Shown here one piece after another: positions 9,609 to 18,653 of a stretch of DNA of 64,000 bases. The DNA comes from Flavobacteriales bacterium. GTDB lineage: Bacteria; Bacteroidota; Bacteroidia; Flavobacteriales_D; Sanyastnellaceae. How positions within the stretch are numbered: the stretch's first letter is position 1; each line of letters starts with the position of its first letter. The stretch covers positions 1 to 64,000 of the forward strand of contig JADKIZ010000010.1 in NCBI GenBank assembly GCA_016722445.1. Direction: 5' to 3'. The translations under genes were made by a program, and so were the position numbers. The notes below the pieces were generated by a model. The model was not told the DNA's origin. It was given only the letters and a program-made list of their open reading frames with translations, and did not search any database.

Positions 9609-9762
9609 TTTGAATTATGAATTATGAATTTTGAATTATGAATTTTGAATTATGAGTTATGAATTATGAGTTATGAATTATGAATTATGAGGTGAGGTGA
9701 AAGATTCAGGTGGGGAGTAGAATTTTAAATATTAAATATTAAATTTTAAATCTTAAATCTTA
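9609..9762. repeat. Right arm of the inverted repeat around the asparaginase gene
   Basis: This arm is an array of GAATTAT/GAGTTAT heptamers directly upstream of the asparaginase start, followed by GGTGAGGTGAAAG, a GGTGGGGAG block and a TTAAAT-rich tract. These are reverse complements of the blocks in 8458-8596. The tract overlaps the 3' end of the neighbouring acetyltransferase gene by a few bases. Confidence 0.8.
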
Positions 9763-10343
9763 GCCAATAGGTTTGTTTTTACGGATGAATGCCATTCCTG
9801 TCTTAGGATACTTAATACAATACTATCTCTGCGACTGCCATCGGGTTTGTACATATTGCTCCGCAAAATACCTTCAACGACACAACCAATGCTTTTCATG
9901 GCGCGGATGCTTCGTTGATTGTCATTGTCTGCTCTGAATTCTACGCGTTCCATTTGTAATGTTTCGAATGCAAATTCCAACAATAGCAACTTACAGTTCT
10001 TGTTCAACCCCGTACCCTGAAAGTTTTTACCATACCATGTGAATCCGAGTTGCAAGGTTGCATAGTCGGGTTGAATGTCATAAAACCGGGTACAGCCTGC
10101 GTATTGATTTGTTCTTTTATCATATACCGTAAAAGCATAAGCATTCCTTTTTGTTCTGCCTTCTATCGCCTTTTCAATATACAACTTCATATTCTCCGGA
10201 GAATTGGCTTGCATCAATGAGTAGTGCCACAGATCTGGTTCTTGTGTGGAAAAATGTACGAGGTTGTCGTAATCCGAAATGGTGAGCGGAGTCAATCGCA
10301 CAACATCATTCTCCAATATGCAATCTTCGTTGAAATCAATCAT
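9753..10343 (-). CDS. GNAT-family N-acetyltransferase (RimJ/RimL type)
   Basis: A protein of 196 residues with the layout of RimJ/RimL-like acetyltransferases, which transfer acetyl from acetyl-CoA to amino groups of proteins or small molecules. Visible landmarks are VRLTPLTISDYDNL at the start, the acceptor-side strand YAGCTRFYDI, and the acetyl-CoA loop region GKNFQGTGLNKNCKLLLLEFAF. The motif-B stretch RVEFRADNDNQRSIRAMKSIGC follows. Twelve bases separate it from the upstream tatD, so the two are probably cotranscribed. Substrate unknown. Confidence 0.85.
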   Translation of the reverse strand: MIDFNEDCILENDVVRLTPLTISDYDNLVHFSTQEPDLWHYSLMQANSPENMKLYIEKAIEGRTKRNAYAFTVYDKRTNQYAGCTRFYDIQPDYATLQLGFTWYGKNFQGTGLNKNCKLLLLEFAFETLQMERVEFRADNDNQRSIRAMKSIGCVVEGILRSNMYKPDGSRRDSIVLSILRQEWHSSVKTNLLAKI

Positions 10344-10355
10344 GCCTTCGATACT

Positions 10356-11126
10356 TCAAGGATTAAACAATTTGATCGCGTTCTGACCTGTCATTGCGAT
10401 CACTTTATCGTAACTCAAATCTTTGATAACAGCGAGTATTTCCGCAACATATTTCACATAACCACTTTCATTTCGTTTACCACGAAATGGTTTCGGTGTG
10501 AGAAAAGGCGAATCGGTTTCAAGCACAAGGTATTCCATCGGAATGTCTTTCACAACCACATCCAATCCAGATTTTTCATAGGTTAATACTCCGCCAATTC
10601 CCATAAGAAAATTGCCATAAGACATCACTTTTTGAGCTTGTTGCACATTTCCCGTAAAACAATGAAATACGCCAAACAAACGCTCGTCATGAATCTCATC
10701 CATCACGGAAAAAATTTCATCGAATGAATCGCGTGCATGGATCACAATGGGCAACTTAAGTTCTTTCGCCCAGTCACATTGGATTTTGAATGCTTCGATC
10801 TGAATATCGAGGGTTGTTTTATCCCAATAGAGATCAATCCCGATTTCACCAACGGCGATATAGTGGCGCTGTGCAAACATCGACCGCATGGTATGGAGCA
10901 CTTCGATATAGTTTTCTTTCACGTCGCAGGGATGAAGCCCCAACATGGGATAACACATGTCAGGATAACGATCGCTGAGCTGATGCATCAAGGGAATACT
11001 ATCGAGGTCGATGTTGCGAAGGAAAATCTTTGATACACCTGCATCCTTTGCACGCTGTATCATCGCATCCAGGTCTTCATCAAATTGTGGCAGGTAAATG
11101 TGCGAATGGGTATCAATCAATGACAT
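10356..11126 (-). CDS. tatD: TatD-family metal-dependent DNase / hydrolase
   Basis: A protein of 256 residues with the TIM-barrel amidohydrolase signatures of TatD: the metal-binding N-terminal DTHSHIY, GLHPCD, VGEIGIDLYW, VIHARDSFDE, FHCFTGN and the C-terminal ETDSPFLTPKPFRGKRNE. TatD proteins act as 3'-5' exonucleases in DNA repair and turnover. All expected metal ligands are present. It is divergent from the GT9 gene at 11175 and lies directly upstream of the GNAT gene. Confidence 0.93.
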   Translation of the reverse strand: MSLIDTHSHIYLPQFDEDLDAMIQRAKDAGVSKIFLRNIDLDSIPLMHQLSDRYPDMCYPMLGLHPCDVKENYIEVLHTMRSMFAQRHYIAVGEIGIDLYWDKTTLDIQIEAFKIQCDWAKELKLPIVIHARDSFDEIFSVMDEIHDERLFGVFHCFTGNVQQAQKVMSYGNFLMGIGGVLTYEKSGLDVVVKDIPMEYLVLETDSPFLTPKPFRGKRNESGYVKYVAEILAVIKDLSYDKVIAMTGQNAIKLFNP

Positions 11127-11174
11127 GGTGCAAAAATAGCCTGAGGATTGCGCTCAGCGATTAGATTTGCCGTG

Positions 11175-12170
11175 ATGTCTACCGTAACACGCGTCCTTGT
11201 CATCCGATTTAGTTCCATTGGCGATATCGTCCTCACGACGCCAGTGCTCCGTGCGCTGAAAACGCAACTTGAAGGTGAAGTGGAGATTCATTATTACACG
11301 AAAAAAAAATTCGCCACTCTCCTTGAAGCCAATCCGCACATTGCCAAAGTTCACGTGATGGAAAAAACGGTGCAGGATGCTTTGCCGGAACTGGAGAAAA
11401 TCCAATTCGACTACATCATTGATCTGCACAGGAACATCAGATCTTCTGTAGTGAAACGCCGATTGAAATCATTGGCCTTTACTTTCCGCAAGCTCAATTT
11501 TCAAAAATGGTTGTGGGTAAATCTGGGGATCAACCGAATGCCCGACTTGCACATTGTCGATCGTTATATGGAAACCCTTCGCGGTTTCGGCGTGCAGGAC
11601 GATGGTCAGGGCCTCGATTATTTCATTCCGGCAAATACACCTCAACCATCATTGCCTTCCACCTTTTCCGGCGGTTATATCGCGGTAAGCATTCGTGCGA
11701 TGCACAAAGGCAAGACACCGGGTGCTGCCACATTGAAGGGCATATGCGGCTTGAAAAAATATCCCATCGTGCTTCTCGGAGCTGGTGACGATGATTTAAT
11801 ACGTGCGAAAAAACTGTCGGAGGAATTTGGTGATCACGTTTTCAACGGAGTCAATCTATTCACTTTGCATCAAAGTGCGATCATACTTCGCGATGCAAGG
11901 CTTGTCATCACGGGTGATTCGGGTCTGATGCATATTGCCTCAGCGTTTCGCAAAAAAATCATCTCGCTGTGGGGTTGTACTGTACCGGGTTTCGGCATGT
12001 ATCCATATCGACCACATCCAGATAGCGTCATGATTGAACCTCATGACAGAAAAAAAAGACCATGTTCCAAACTTGGCAATAAATGCAAGTATGGATCAGA
12101 TCACCTCTGTATTGATCAGCTGCAGATCGCAGAAATTACGTCTGCTATTGAAAAGCTTTGGGTTCAATAA
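11175..12170 (+). CDS. Glycosyltransferase family 9 (heptosyltransferase-like)
   Basis: From the ATG at 11175 (MSTVTRVLVIRF) the product has 331 residues. An upstream TTG at 11148 is in frame but adds residues unlike the family. The N-terminal motif RFSSIGDIVLTTPVLRALK and the C-terminal donor-site motif ITGDSGLMHIASAFRKK followed by LWGCTVPGFGMYPY are diagnostic of GT9 enzymes. These add ADP-heptose or related sugars to the lipopolysaccharide core. The protein is cytoplasmic. Its last 26 bases overlap the end of the convergent thioesterase gene. Confidence 0.9.
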   Translation: MSTVTRVLVIRFSSIGDIVLTTPVLRALKTQLEGEVEIHYYTKKKFATLLEANPHIAKVHVMEKTVQDALPELEKIQFDYIIDLHRNIRSSVVKRRLKSLAFTFRKLNFQKWLWVNLGINRMPDLHIVDRYMETLRGFGVQDDGQGLDYFIPANTPQPSLPSTFSGGYIAVSIRAMHKGKTPGAATLKGICGLKKYPIVLLGAGDDDLIRAKKLSEEFGDHVFNGVNLFTLHQSAIILRDARLVITGDSGLMHIASAFRKKIISLWGCTVPGFGMYPYRPHPDSVMIEPHDRKKRPCSKLGNKCKYGSDHLCIDQLQIAEITSAIEKLWVQ

Positions 12171-12678
12171 AAAGCGCTTTTAACTCACTCGCTTCATCTG
12201 GTTTCATCTTACCGGCAAGAATTAGCTTGAGCTGACGTCTGCGCAATGCGCCGTCGTATCTGCGTTTTTCTTCTTCTGTTTCCGGGATGAGTTCCGGTAC
12301 ATTGATGGGAGATCCAAGTTGATCCACCGCAACGAAAGTGTAATTTGCTTCATTGCATTTGGTGCGTTCACCTGTAGTGGCGTGTTCTACAAACACTTCC
12401 ATATACACTTCCATCGAAGAAGAAAACGAACGTGAGACCTTAGCTTCAATGGTCACAATATCGCCAAGTTTGATCGGGTGTTGAAATGAAACATTGTTTA
12501 CCGCCGCGGTTACCACAATTCTTCTGCAATGACGGTGAGCAGAAATCGCAGAGATCACGTCCATCCAGTTGAGCAACTGTCCACCCATGAGATTACCCAA
12601 AGTATTGGTGTTTTCCGGGAGTACCAGATGTATCGCAGTAGCCAGTGTATCCTTTGCGAAATTCGAATGTTTGCTCAT
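12145..12678 (-). CDS. Acyl-CoA thioesterase, hotdog fold
   Basis: A 177-residue single-hotdog thioesterase of the YciA/ACOT type that cleaves acyl-CoA to free acid and CoA. The active-site helix region NTLGNLMGGQLLNWMDVISAISAHRHC carries the family pattern (N, GG, L..W.D). VVTAAVNNVSFQHPIKLGDIV is the usual next strand. The C-terminal tail from about 130 is charged, as in many Bacteroidota members. It overlaps the convergent GT9 gene at its 3' end. Confidence 0.92.
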   Translation of the reverse strand: MSKHSNFAKDTLATAIHLVLPENTNTLGNLMGGQLLNWMDVISAISAHRHCRRIVVTAAVNNVSFQHPIKLGDIVTIEAKVSRSFSSSMEVYMEVFVEHATTGERTKCNEANYTFVAVDQLGSPINVPELIPETEEEKRRYDGALRRRQLKLILAGKMKPDEASELKALFIEPKAFQ

Positions 12679-12750
12679 GTCTCAAAATTTTCGGCGAAAT
12701 TACGGTGAACCTTTCATGCACAGCTCCATTTACATCCATAAGTTTGTCAC

Positions 12751-13275
12751 ATGGAAACAGCCCTCATCATCAAATCGCTTCATATCATTTTTGTAGTCAC
12801 CTGGTTTGCGGGATTGTTCTACATGTTTCGCCTCTTCGTTTACCACGCCGAAGCTGCGCGCATGTCGGAGCCAGCCAATTCTATCCTGAAAAATCAGTAC
12901 AGTATCATGGAGCGTCGTTTATGGTATGCCATCACCTGGCCATCCTGCATTTTGACATTGATCTTCGGAACATGGATGCTGGTGATAAATCCGGTATTCC
13001 TCACCCAACCATGGATGCATGTCAAATTGTTTTTTGTAGTCCTCCTCATGATCTATCAGTTCTATGGACACCGCATTTACAAGGGGATTCAATCCAATCC
13101 GATGGCATATACTTCACTCAAAATGCGCCTCATGAATGAGGTTCCGACTGTGATCCTCATCGCCGTGGTGTTCAGTGTTGTAATGAAAGACAGCATCTCC
13201 TGGCTCTGGGGAACGGCAGGTATTCTTGGAGTTGCGGTGGTGATTACGATGGTGGTGAAAGCGATGAAAAAATGA
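12751..13275 (+). CDS. hemJ: HemJ-type protoporphyrinogen IX oxidase (UPF0093 membrane protein)
   Basis: A 174-residue protein with about four membrane helices. The conserved His in SLHIIFVVTWFAGLFYMFRLFVYH, the WMHVKLFFVVLL segment with its conserved Lys, and RLMNEVPTVILIAVV match HemJ. HemJ oxidises protoporphyrinogen IX to protoporphyrin IX in haem synthesis in bacteria lacking HemG/HemY. Length and motifs fit. A long heptamer repeat array begins right after the stop codon. Confidence 0.85.
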   Translation: METALIIKSLHIIFVVTWFAGLFYMFRLFVYHAEAARMSEPANSILKNQYSIMERRLWYAITWPSCILTLIFGTWMLVINPVFLTQPWMHVKLFFVVLLMIYQFYGHRIYKGIQSNPMAYTSLKMRLMNEVPTVILIAVVFSVVMKDSISWLWGTAGILGVAVVITMVVKAMKK

Positions 13276-13475
13276 TGAAGTATGAAGTATGAATTATGAA
13301 GTATGAAGTATGAAGTATGAAGTATGAATTATGAAGTATGGATTATGAGGTATGGATTATGAGGTATGGATTATGAGGTATGGATTATGAGGTATGGATT
13401 ATTAGGTATGGATTATGAGGTATGGATTATGAGGTGTAGATTATGAGGTGTGGATTATAAGATGTGGATTATCTT
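13276..13475. repeat. Heptamer repeat array (GAAGTAT / GGATTAT / GAGGTAT), about 28 units
   Basis: About 200 bases with a strict 7-bp period start within a few bases of the hemJ stop. Unit variants follow one another: GAAGTAT/GAATTAT first, then alternating GAGGTAT and GGATTAT, drifting to GAGGTGT/GGATTAT. Nothing coding. Confidence 0.85.
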
Positions 13476-13745
13476 GTATTGAGTAGTGAGTATAATACCT
13501 CTTCTCCTCGCGGTACTAATACCTAGATACATACATGAACTAGGAAATCTCATGACGTGCGAAATAGCCATCTCAATACTCAATACTCAGTAACCCGAGT
13601 ATTGAACCCCTTCTTCTCGCGGTCCTAATACCTAATACTTAATACCTAATACCTAATACCTACATACATAGATGAACCATGAAATCTCATGTCGTGCGAA
13701 ATAGCCATCTCAATACTCACTACTAAATACTCACTACTAAATACC
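13476..13745. repeat. Two copies of the dispersed 'CGCGGT' core with TAATACC heptamers
   Basis: Unit one (about 13498-13605) and unit two (about 13607-13745) share CTTCT.CTCGCGGT, a run of TAATACC-type heptamers, CATACAT.GATGAAC or similar, GAAATCTCATG, CGTGCGAAATAGCCATCTCAA and ACTCA-type heptamers. The CGCGGT core is the reverse complement of the core found at 19108, 34777 and 38603. The block ends eight bases before the dnaN stop codon. Confidence 0.8.
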
Positions 13746-13752
13746 ATCAGGA

Positions 13753-14874
13753 CTATCCGTTCAACATCACAGGCATAACCAGCATGAGGATGTCTTCTGC
13801 GGCGTTGTCGCTTTCTACTTGTGTGAGGATACCAGCACGATTTGGTGCGCTCATTTCGATATTGATGTTTTCAGAATCGAGGTTGGTGAGCATTTCTGAA
13901 AGGAAACGTGAATTGAATCCGATTTCCATATCGTCACCAACATAAGTGCAAGTAAGTCTTTCCTGTGCTTCGTTGGAGAAGTCCAAATCTTCCGCAGAAA
14001 TATTGAGTTCACTTCCACCCATTTTCAGGCGAACCTGGTGTGTGGTTTTGTTGGCGAAGATGGATACACGACGAATTGAACTTTGAAGATCCGCTCTGTC
14101 GATGGTGAGTTTGAAAGGATTTTCCTTTGGAATCACCGCCTCGTAGTTCGGGTATTTACCTTCGATCAAACGGCACATCAATACGATGTTGTCGAATGAG
14201 AAGAGTGCGTTGTTCTCGTTGTATTCAATTTTCACATCTGTGGTAAGGGAACTAACGATCCCTTTCAACAAATTGAGAGGTTTTCTTGGAACGATGAAGG
14301 TAGCAGCACTTCCACCACCCACATCTGTGCGAGAGTAACGCACCAATTTGTGGGCATCAGTGGCTACGAAACGAACCATGTTTTCGTGGATTTCGAAAAA
14401 CACACCACTCATTACCGGACGCATATCATCATTACCAGCAGCGAAAAGCGTTTTATTAATGGCTCTTCCGAGGGCATTGCTACCCATGGTAAATGAACTT
14501 GCACCTTGAAGGCCTGGTGCTTTTGGGAAATCCTCACCGTTCTGACCTGTCAGTTTGTATTTACCGTAGTCACTGGCAATTTCAATCCCCAGCGTTTTTC
14601 TGTCGATGGAAAATGTAAGTGGCTGTTCTGGCAAATTTTTGAGGATGTCGAGAAGCAGTTTTGCTGGAATAGCAATGATACCTTCATCCTTCGCCTCAAT
14701 CGCCATACGAGTGCTCATGGATGTTTCCAGATCACTGGCTGATAGGGTAAGTTCCTTATTCTTGATTTCGAAAAGGAAATTGTCGAGAATAGGCAGTGTA
14801 TTGCTGCTGTTGAGCACGCCGCTCAATTGCTGAAGCTGCTTAAGAAGGGCGGTGCTTGTAACGATAAATTTCAT
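13753..14874 (-). CDS. dnaN: DNA polymerase III beta subunit (sliding clamp)
   Basis: A 373-residue beta clamp, the ring that tethers DNA polymerase III to DNA. It starts MKFIVTSTALLKQLQQLSGVL and shows the three repeated clamp folds. Landmarks are FLFEIKNKELTLSASDLE, GVFFEIHENMVRFVATDAHKLVRY, KYPNYEAVIPKENP and the C-terminal peptide-binding strand ILMLVMPVMLNG. It is complete. It lies near dnaA but is separated from it by one gene. Confidence 0.97.
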   Translation of the reverse strand: MKFIVTSTALLKQLQQLSGVLNSSNTLPILDNFLFEIKNKELTLSASDLETSMSTRMAIEAKDEGIIAIPAKLLLDILKNLPEQPLTFSIDRKTLGIEIASDYGKYKLTGQNGEDFPKAPGLQGASSFTMGSNALGRAINKTLFAAGNDDMRPVMSGVFFEIHENMVRFVATDAHKLVRYSRTDVGGGSAATFIVPRKPLNLLKGIVSSLTTDVKIEYNENNALFSFDNIVLMCRLIEGKYPNYEAVIPKENPFKLTIDRADLQSSIRRVSIFANKTTHQVRLKMGGSELNISAEDLDFSNEAQERLTCTYVGDDMEIGFNSRFLSEMLTNLDSENINIEMSAPNRAGILTQVESDNAAEDILMLVMPVMLNG

Positions 14875-15044
14875 GGGTATTCTACCTTATTTGGCTGGCA
14901 AATATAGTGGCGTCAGGTCTGTAAAGAAATCCGGGGGAAAACCCTGTTTATCAACATCGGAATGACAATCCGGGAAATGCTCAATTCCAGGGTTTACCGC
15001 ATGTCAAAGCCAATTATTTCCATCGAAAAGAGAGGAATTCCATC

Positions 15045-15080
15045 AAAAAAAAGGGCCTCCACAATGGGAGGCCCGAAATT
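15045..15080 (-). terminator. Rho-independent terminator after the 531-residue secreted protein gene
   Basis: The inverted repeat GGGCCTCC / GGGAGGCCC is bordered by A8 on the plus strand, which is T8 on the minus strand, just after the stop at 15096. The rest of the 14875-15095 gap shows nothing further. Confidence 0.8.
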
Positions 15081-15095
15081 TTTTCAGCAAACAGG

Positions 15096-16691
15096 TTATT
15101 TCAACTTCACCTCCATCACCCTTTCCTTTTTGCCATATTTCGCCAAAATCACCATTTTATCTTTTGTAAGATCCTGGCTTACCTTCGGGCGAAGCATCAT
15201 TTTCTCGGATTGCATTTTCAGATTAAGTTCTTTGGTAACCTTACCATCCGCAGTAACTTTCGCAATAGTAGTTCCAGACTTTTTCACTCCTGCCATGTTA
15301 TAGAGCTTTTTGTCTTTCTTTTTTGGATCGTAATTTTTGATGTTATCGTTGTAGATGAAATAGAAAGAATTCTCTGAATTCACCATAGCATATGATGAAT
15401 AAAAACCACCATCATTCACTGTATGTTGCAATTTGGGTACAGTCGCAAACCAATCTATATTACCGCTATTGGTTACATTAATGACGAATATAGTTCCGTA
15501 AACATAGTGGGTACTGCAGCGTGTAACACCTTTGCTATCCGTTGTACAAACAGTATAAACATTGTAAATTTCACCGATGACCACCAAGCCTCCATCTTCT
15601 CGATTGATGAACGAATCTAATGACAGATGACGAATACCTTCGCCTTTATCGACGCGTTTAGCCGCCTTTTTATCACTGAGGAATAAACCAAGATAATCTT
15701 CGATCCAATCTTTATCAAATGGCTTCAAACTCAAGCGATCTGTTTTTCTTGACTCATGGTTGATTTTGGTAAAGAAGAGACCAATCGCCGAACCTCTTGA
15801 GTCTTCATTTCCATAGAGTCCGCAAATGTTGATGTCGCCATTTACATCCACGTTATATCCTAGATTCACGATCTTGTTGTTATTATCCAACTCAACTGCA
15901 TAATCCTTCACTTTCTTATCTTTTGGATTGTAAGAAATAATTTTGTAGGAAAAATATGAACCACCTCTTGCTTCTGCTTCTTCTTTTGCTTTCTTGCGAC
16001 CATCGGACTCCTTTGTTGCGCGAAAGTCGTCGAATGTAGCTGTTACATAAAGCATATCATTGTTATCGATAAAAAAGTCACCGAGCGAAAAATAACGGTC
16101 CGGGTATGGAAGTTCAAGTTCTTCATTTGACCAAATTTCCTTCAAGTTTTTATCCAGTAATTTGAAGGCAAATTTTTCCTTTCCATATTTTTCGAAAGGA
16201 GGGTTGCGAAATAAGAGAATGCGCTTTCCATCATCTTCTATTGAAATGTCGAACGCACCGCGGTTGTTCTTTTTCTCAGCGGTCATCTCATCGAGGGTTA
16301 TGAGGTCGCCTTGCAACTTTCCAGACTGACTTACACGTTGCGCAAAGAGATAATTTTTATCTGCCTTTTTATCATAGTATGTGCAAAACATGATCAACTC
16401 ATCTTCGATCACATCAATTCTTTTGAAATTTACTTCTTTCCCATTGTACAGGGGAAGCGAAACTTCATTTTCAAATGACTGACTAAGCGTGGTGGCATCC
16501 ACTCCACCGAGAATAATGCCTTTGCGATAAGATTGTACAAAAATGGTGTTGCCAATTTGTCCAATAAAAGCATTGATGGTTCCCTGAGGATTGAACTCCG
16601 CTCCGTATCGCATATCGAGATCAGACGACTGACTGAATGCGTTGGAAATAAAAAGACAACAAGTGATGAAAAGAATGATCGCTTTTTTCAT
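15096..16691 (-). CDS. Secreted protein of unknown function
   Basis: From the ATG at 16691 the product is 531 residues with a clear signal peptide (MKKAIILFITCCLFISNAFSQS). The open frame extends 34 codons upstream without family character. The mature part is rich in beta strand and alternates stretches such as IGQIGNTIFVQSYRKGIILGGVD, ILLFRNPPFEKYGKEKFAFKLLDKN, YGNEDSRGSAIGLFFTKINHES and GGLVVIGEIYNVYTVC. This is suggestive of a beta-propeller-like protein. I see no catalytic motif and no type IX sorting domain at the C-terminus (MVILAKYGKKERVMEVKLK). It sits between dnaN and dnaA, all three on the minus strand, with its own terminator. Confidence 0.75.
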   Translation of the reverse strand: MKKAIILFITCCLFISNAFSQSSDLDMRYGAEFNPQGTINAFIGQIGNTIFVQSYRKGIILGGVDATTLSQSFENEVSLPLYNGKEVNFKRIDVIEDELIMFCTYYDKKADKNYLFAQRVSQSGKLQGDLITLDEMTAEKKNNRGAFDISIEDDGKRILLFRNPPFEKYGKEKFAFKLLDKNLKEIWSNEELELPYPDRYFSLGDFFIDNNDMLYVTATFDDFRATKESDGRKKAKEEAEARGGSYFSYKIISYNPKDKKVKDYAVELDNNNKIVNLGYNVDVNGDINICGLYGNEDSRGSAIGLFFTKINHESRKTDRLSLKPFDKDWIEDYLGLFLSDKKAAKRVDKGEGIRHLSLDSFINREDGGLVVIGEIYNVYTVCTTDSKGVTRCSTHYVYGTIFVINVTNSGNIDWFATVPKLQHTVNDGGFYSSYAMVNSENSFYFIYNDNIKNYDPKKKDKKLYNMAGVKKSGTTIAKVTADGKVTKELNLKMQSEKMMLRPKVSQDLTKDKMVILAKYGKKERVMEVKLK

Positions 16692-16791
16692 GATCAATAA
16701 TTGGGTTTGGGGATTGTATTTTGCAGTGGGCGCGCGAAAATAGTTCTTGAGAACGAACAAACGCATTAAAAAAGCGCACCTTACTTCAAAC

Positions 16792-16821
16792 AAAAACCCC
16801 GGATGAAATCATCCGGGGCTT
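16792..16821 (-). terminator. Terminator after dnaA
   Basis: A perfect hairpin CCCCGGATGA / TCATCCGGGG at 16797-16818 with A5 on its left flank gives a T5 tract on the minus strand, 25 bases beyond the dnaA stop. Confidence 0.85.
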
Positions 16822-16843
16822 TGCATGTAAAGATCAATTATGG

Positions 16844-18274
16844 TTAAGCAATTGACAATTTTTTCTCGAGGTCTTCCAGGTATTTGCGGAAGTGTTTATC
16901 CGTTTCTTGGAGGTTGTTCACCGTGCGGCATGCGTGAAGCACAGTCGCGTGGTCTTTACCACCGCAATGTGCACCGATGCTGGCGAGACTGCTCTTCGTC
17001 ATCTTTTTCGCAAAATACATTGCGATCTGACGAGCCTGAACGATTTCGCGTTTGCGTGTTTTGCTTTTCAGCAATTCGATCGGGAGATCGAAATAATCGC
17101 AAACCACTTTCTGGATGTAATCGATGCTCACTTCGCGTGCTGTGTTCTTCACGAACTTGTCGATCATCTGTTTCGCAAGATCCAGTGTAATCGCCTTTTT
17201 ATTCAATGAAGATTGTGCAATCAAAGAGATCAATGCACCTTCCAACTCACGCACATTCGAGGTGATTGAATATCCGAGGTATTCTACCACTTCATCAGGA
17301 AGATCGATGCCATCCGCATACATTTTCTTTTTCAGAATAGCAATGCGTGTTTCGAGTGATGGCACCTGAAGGTCAGCGCTGAGTCCCCACTTGAAGCGGC
17401 TCAACAGACGCTGTTCCATTCCCTGCATTTCCACCGGTGGTTTATCACTGGTGATGATGATTTGTTTGCCGGTCTGGTGAAGGTGATTGAAGATGTGGAA
17501 AAACACATCCTGGGTTTTTTCTTTACCGCTGAAGAATTGTACATCATCGATGATGAGTACATCAATCATTTGGTAGAAATGAGTGAAATCATTCACCGTA
17601 TTGTTCTTCACAGCATCGATGAACTGATGCGTGAATTTCTCACTGCTCACATAAAGAACAGTTTTGTCTTCGAATTTGTTTTTGATCTCGATACCAATCG
17701 CATGAGCGAGGTGGGTTTTTCCGAGACCAACTCCTCCATAGATAAGGAGTGGATTAAAAGCAGTTCCACCCGGTTTATTCGCAACAGCAAAACCAGCACT
17801 GCGTGCAAGTCGGTTGCAATCGCCTTCGATAAAATTGTCGAAAGAATAATTCGGGTTTAGGTTTGAGTCTACCTGCATTTTACGCAGGCCAGGAATGATG
17901 AAGGGATTCTTGATTGGAGATTCTCCAAGATCAAGAGGCATGGTCACCGGTGAATTTTTCACCGCTTTACGGTTACTTGTAGGTACCTTGATGGTGTAAG
18001 GGTTGGCATTGTTGTGATTGTTCTCCATGATGATGGAGTACTCCAATCTACCCTCTGCGCCAAGTTCTTTGCGAATGATTTTTTTCAAAAGAGACACATA
18101 ATGCTCTTCAAGCCATTCGTAAAAAAATTGGGACGGCACCTGGATGGTGAGGATGCTGTCCTCCAGCTTTACCGGTTTAATAGGCTCAAACCAGGTCTTG
18201 AATCCCTGAGGGCTTACATTATCTTTTATGACTTCAAGACAGTTTTTCCAAACCTGGTTGTGATCTTTATTCAT
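16844..18274 (-). CDS. dnaA: Chromosomal replication initiator DnaA
   Basis: A 476-residue initiator protein. Domain I (about 1-90) begins DHNQVWKNCLEVIKDNVSPQGFKTWFEPI. Domain III is the AAA+ ATPase with Walker A GGVGLGKTHLAHAIG, Walker B VLIIDDVQFFSGKEKTQ and sensor MEQRLLSRFKWGL. Domain IV holds the DnaA-box-binding signature GGKDHATVLHACRTV near the C-terminus. All motifs are intact. The start at 18274 (MNKDHNQVWK) fits the family. Confidence 0.98.
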   Translation of the reverse strand: MNKDHNQVWKNCLEVIKDNVSPQGFKTWFEPIKPVKLEDSILTIQVPSQFFYEWLEEHYVSLLKKIIRKELGAEGRLEYSIIMENNHNNANPYTIKVPTSNRKAVKNSPVTMPLDLGESPIKNPFIIPGLRKMQVDSNLNPNYSFDNFIEGDCNRLARSAGFAVANKPGGTAFNPLLIYGGVGLGKTHLAHAIGIEIKNKFEDKTVLYVSSEKFTHQFIDAVKNNTVNDFTHFYQMIDVLIIDDVQFFSGKEKTQDVFFHIFNHLHQTGKQIIITSDKPPVEMQGMEQRLLSRFKWGLSADLQVPSLETRIAILKKKMYADGIDLPDEVVEYLGYSITSNVRELEGALISLIAQSSLNKKAITLDLAKQMIDKFVKNTAREVSIDYIQKVVCDYFDLPIELLKSKTRKREIVQARQIAMYFAKKMTKSSLASIGAHCGGKDHATVLHACRTVNNLQETDKHFRKYLEDLEKKLSIA

Positions 18275-18653
18275 GTAGGTTAAAACGGTATGTTGGGTTA
18301 ATTAATAATCTTCGTTCTGGCCGAACCTGACAAATATCGACAATTGTCCTGAACGGGGGCAAATGAATAATGAAAAAAGTGAAAAAAAAAAGTCTTTTGC
18401 TATTGACTTCTGAAAAAGTTTGACTATTCAACATTTTTTCCGAAACGCTTGCACAGAGCGGAATTCTGACAGGTCACAAATTGCAACTTCACCTCGCGGG
18501 AGGTAATCTGTTAGATACCATGATTTTAATCAATACCGTTTAAAAAGTGTTATTGGCCATTAACAAGCCATCCACAGGTGATTCTGTTCAAAAATCCAAA
18601 TTGCATTTTTAATGCAAAAAAAATATTTCACCTGAATTACCGACATTGGCCAA
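18275..18653. other. dnaA upstream region, no gene; no convincing origin
   Basis: About 380 AT-rich bases between the divergent dnaA and thioesterase genes, where the promoters for both must lie. I see one partial DnaA-box-like site (CATCCACAGG near 18568) and an A-tract near 18381. I see no cluster of TTATCCACA boxes, so I do not call oriC here. Confidence 0.45.

Noticed and set aside
8505..9692. AATTCAT arrays considered as a CRISPR
   Set aside because: The units are 7 bp and contiguous, with no unique spacers and no cas genes.
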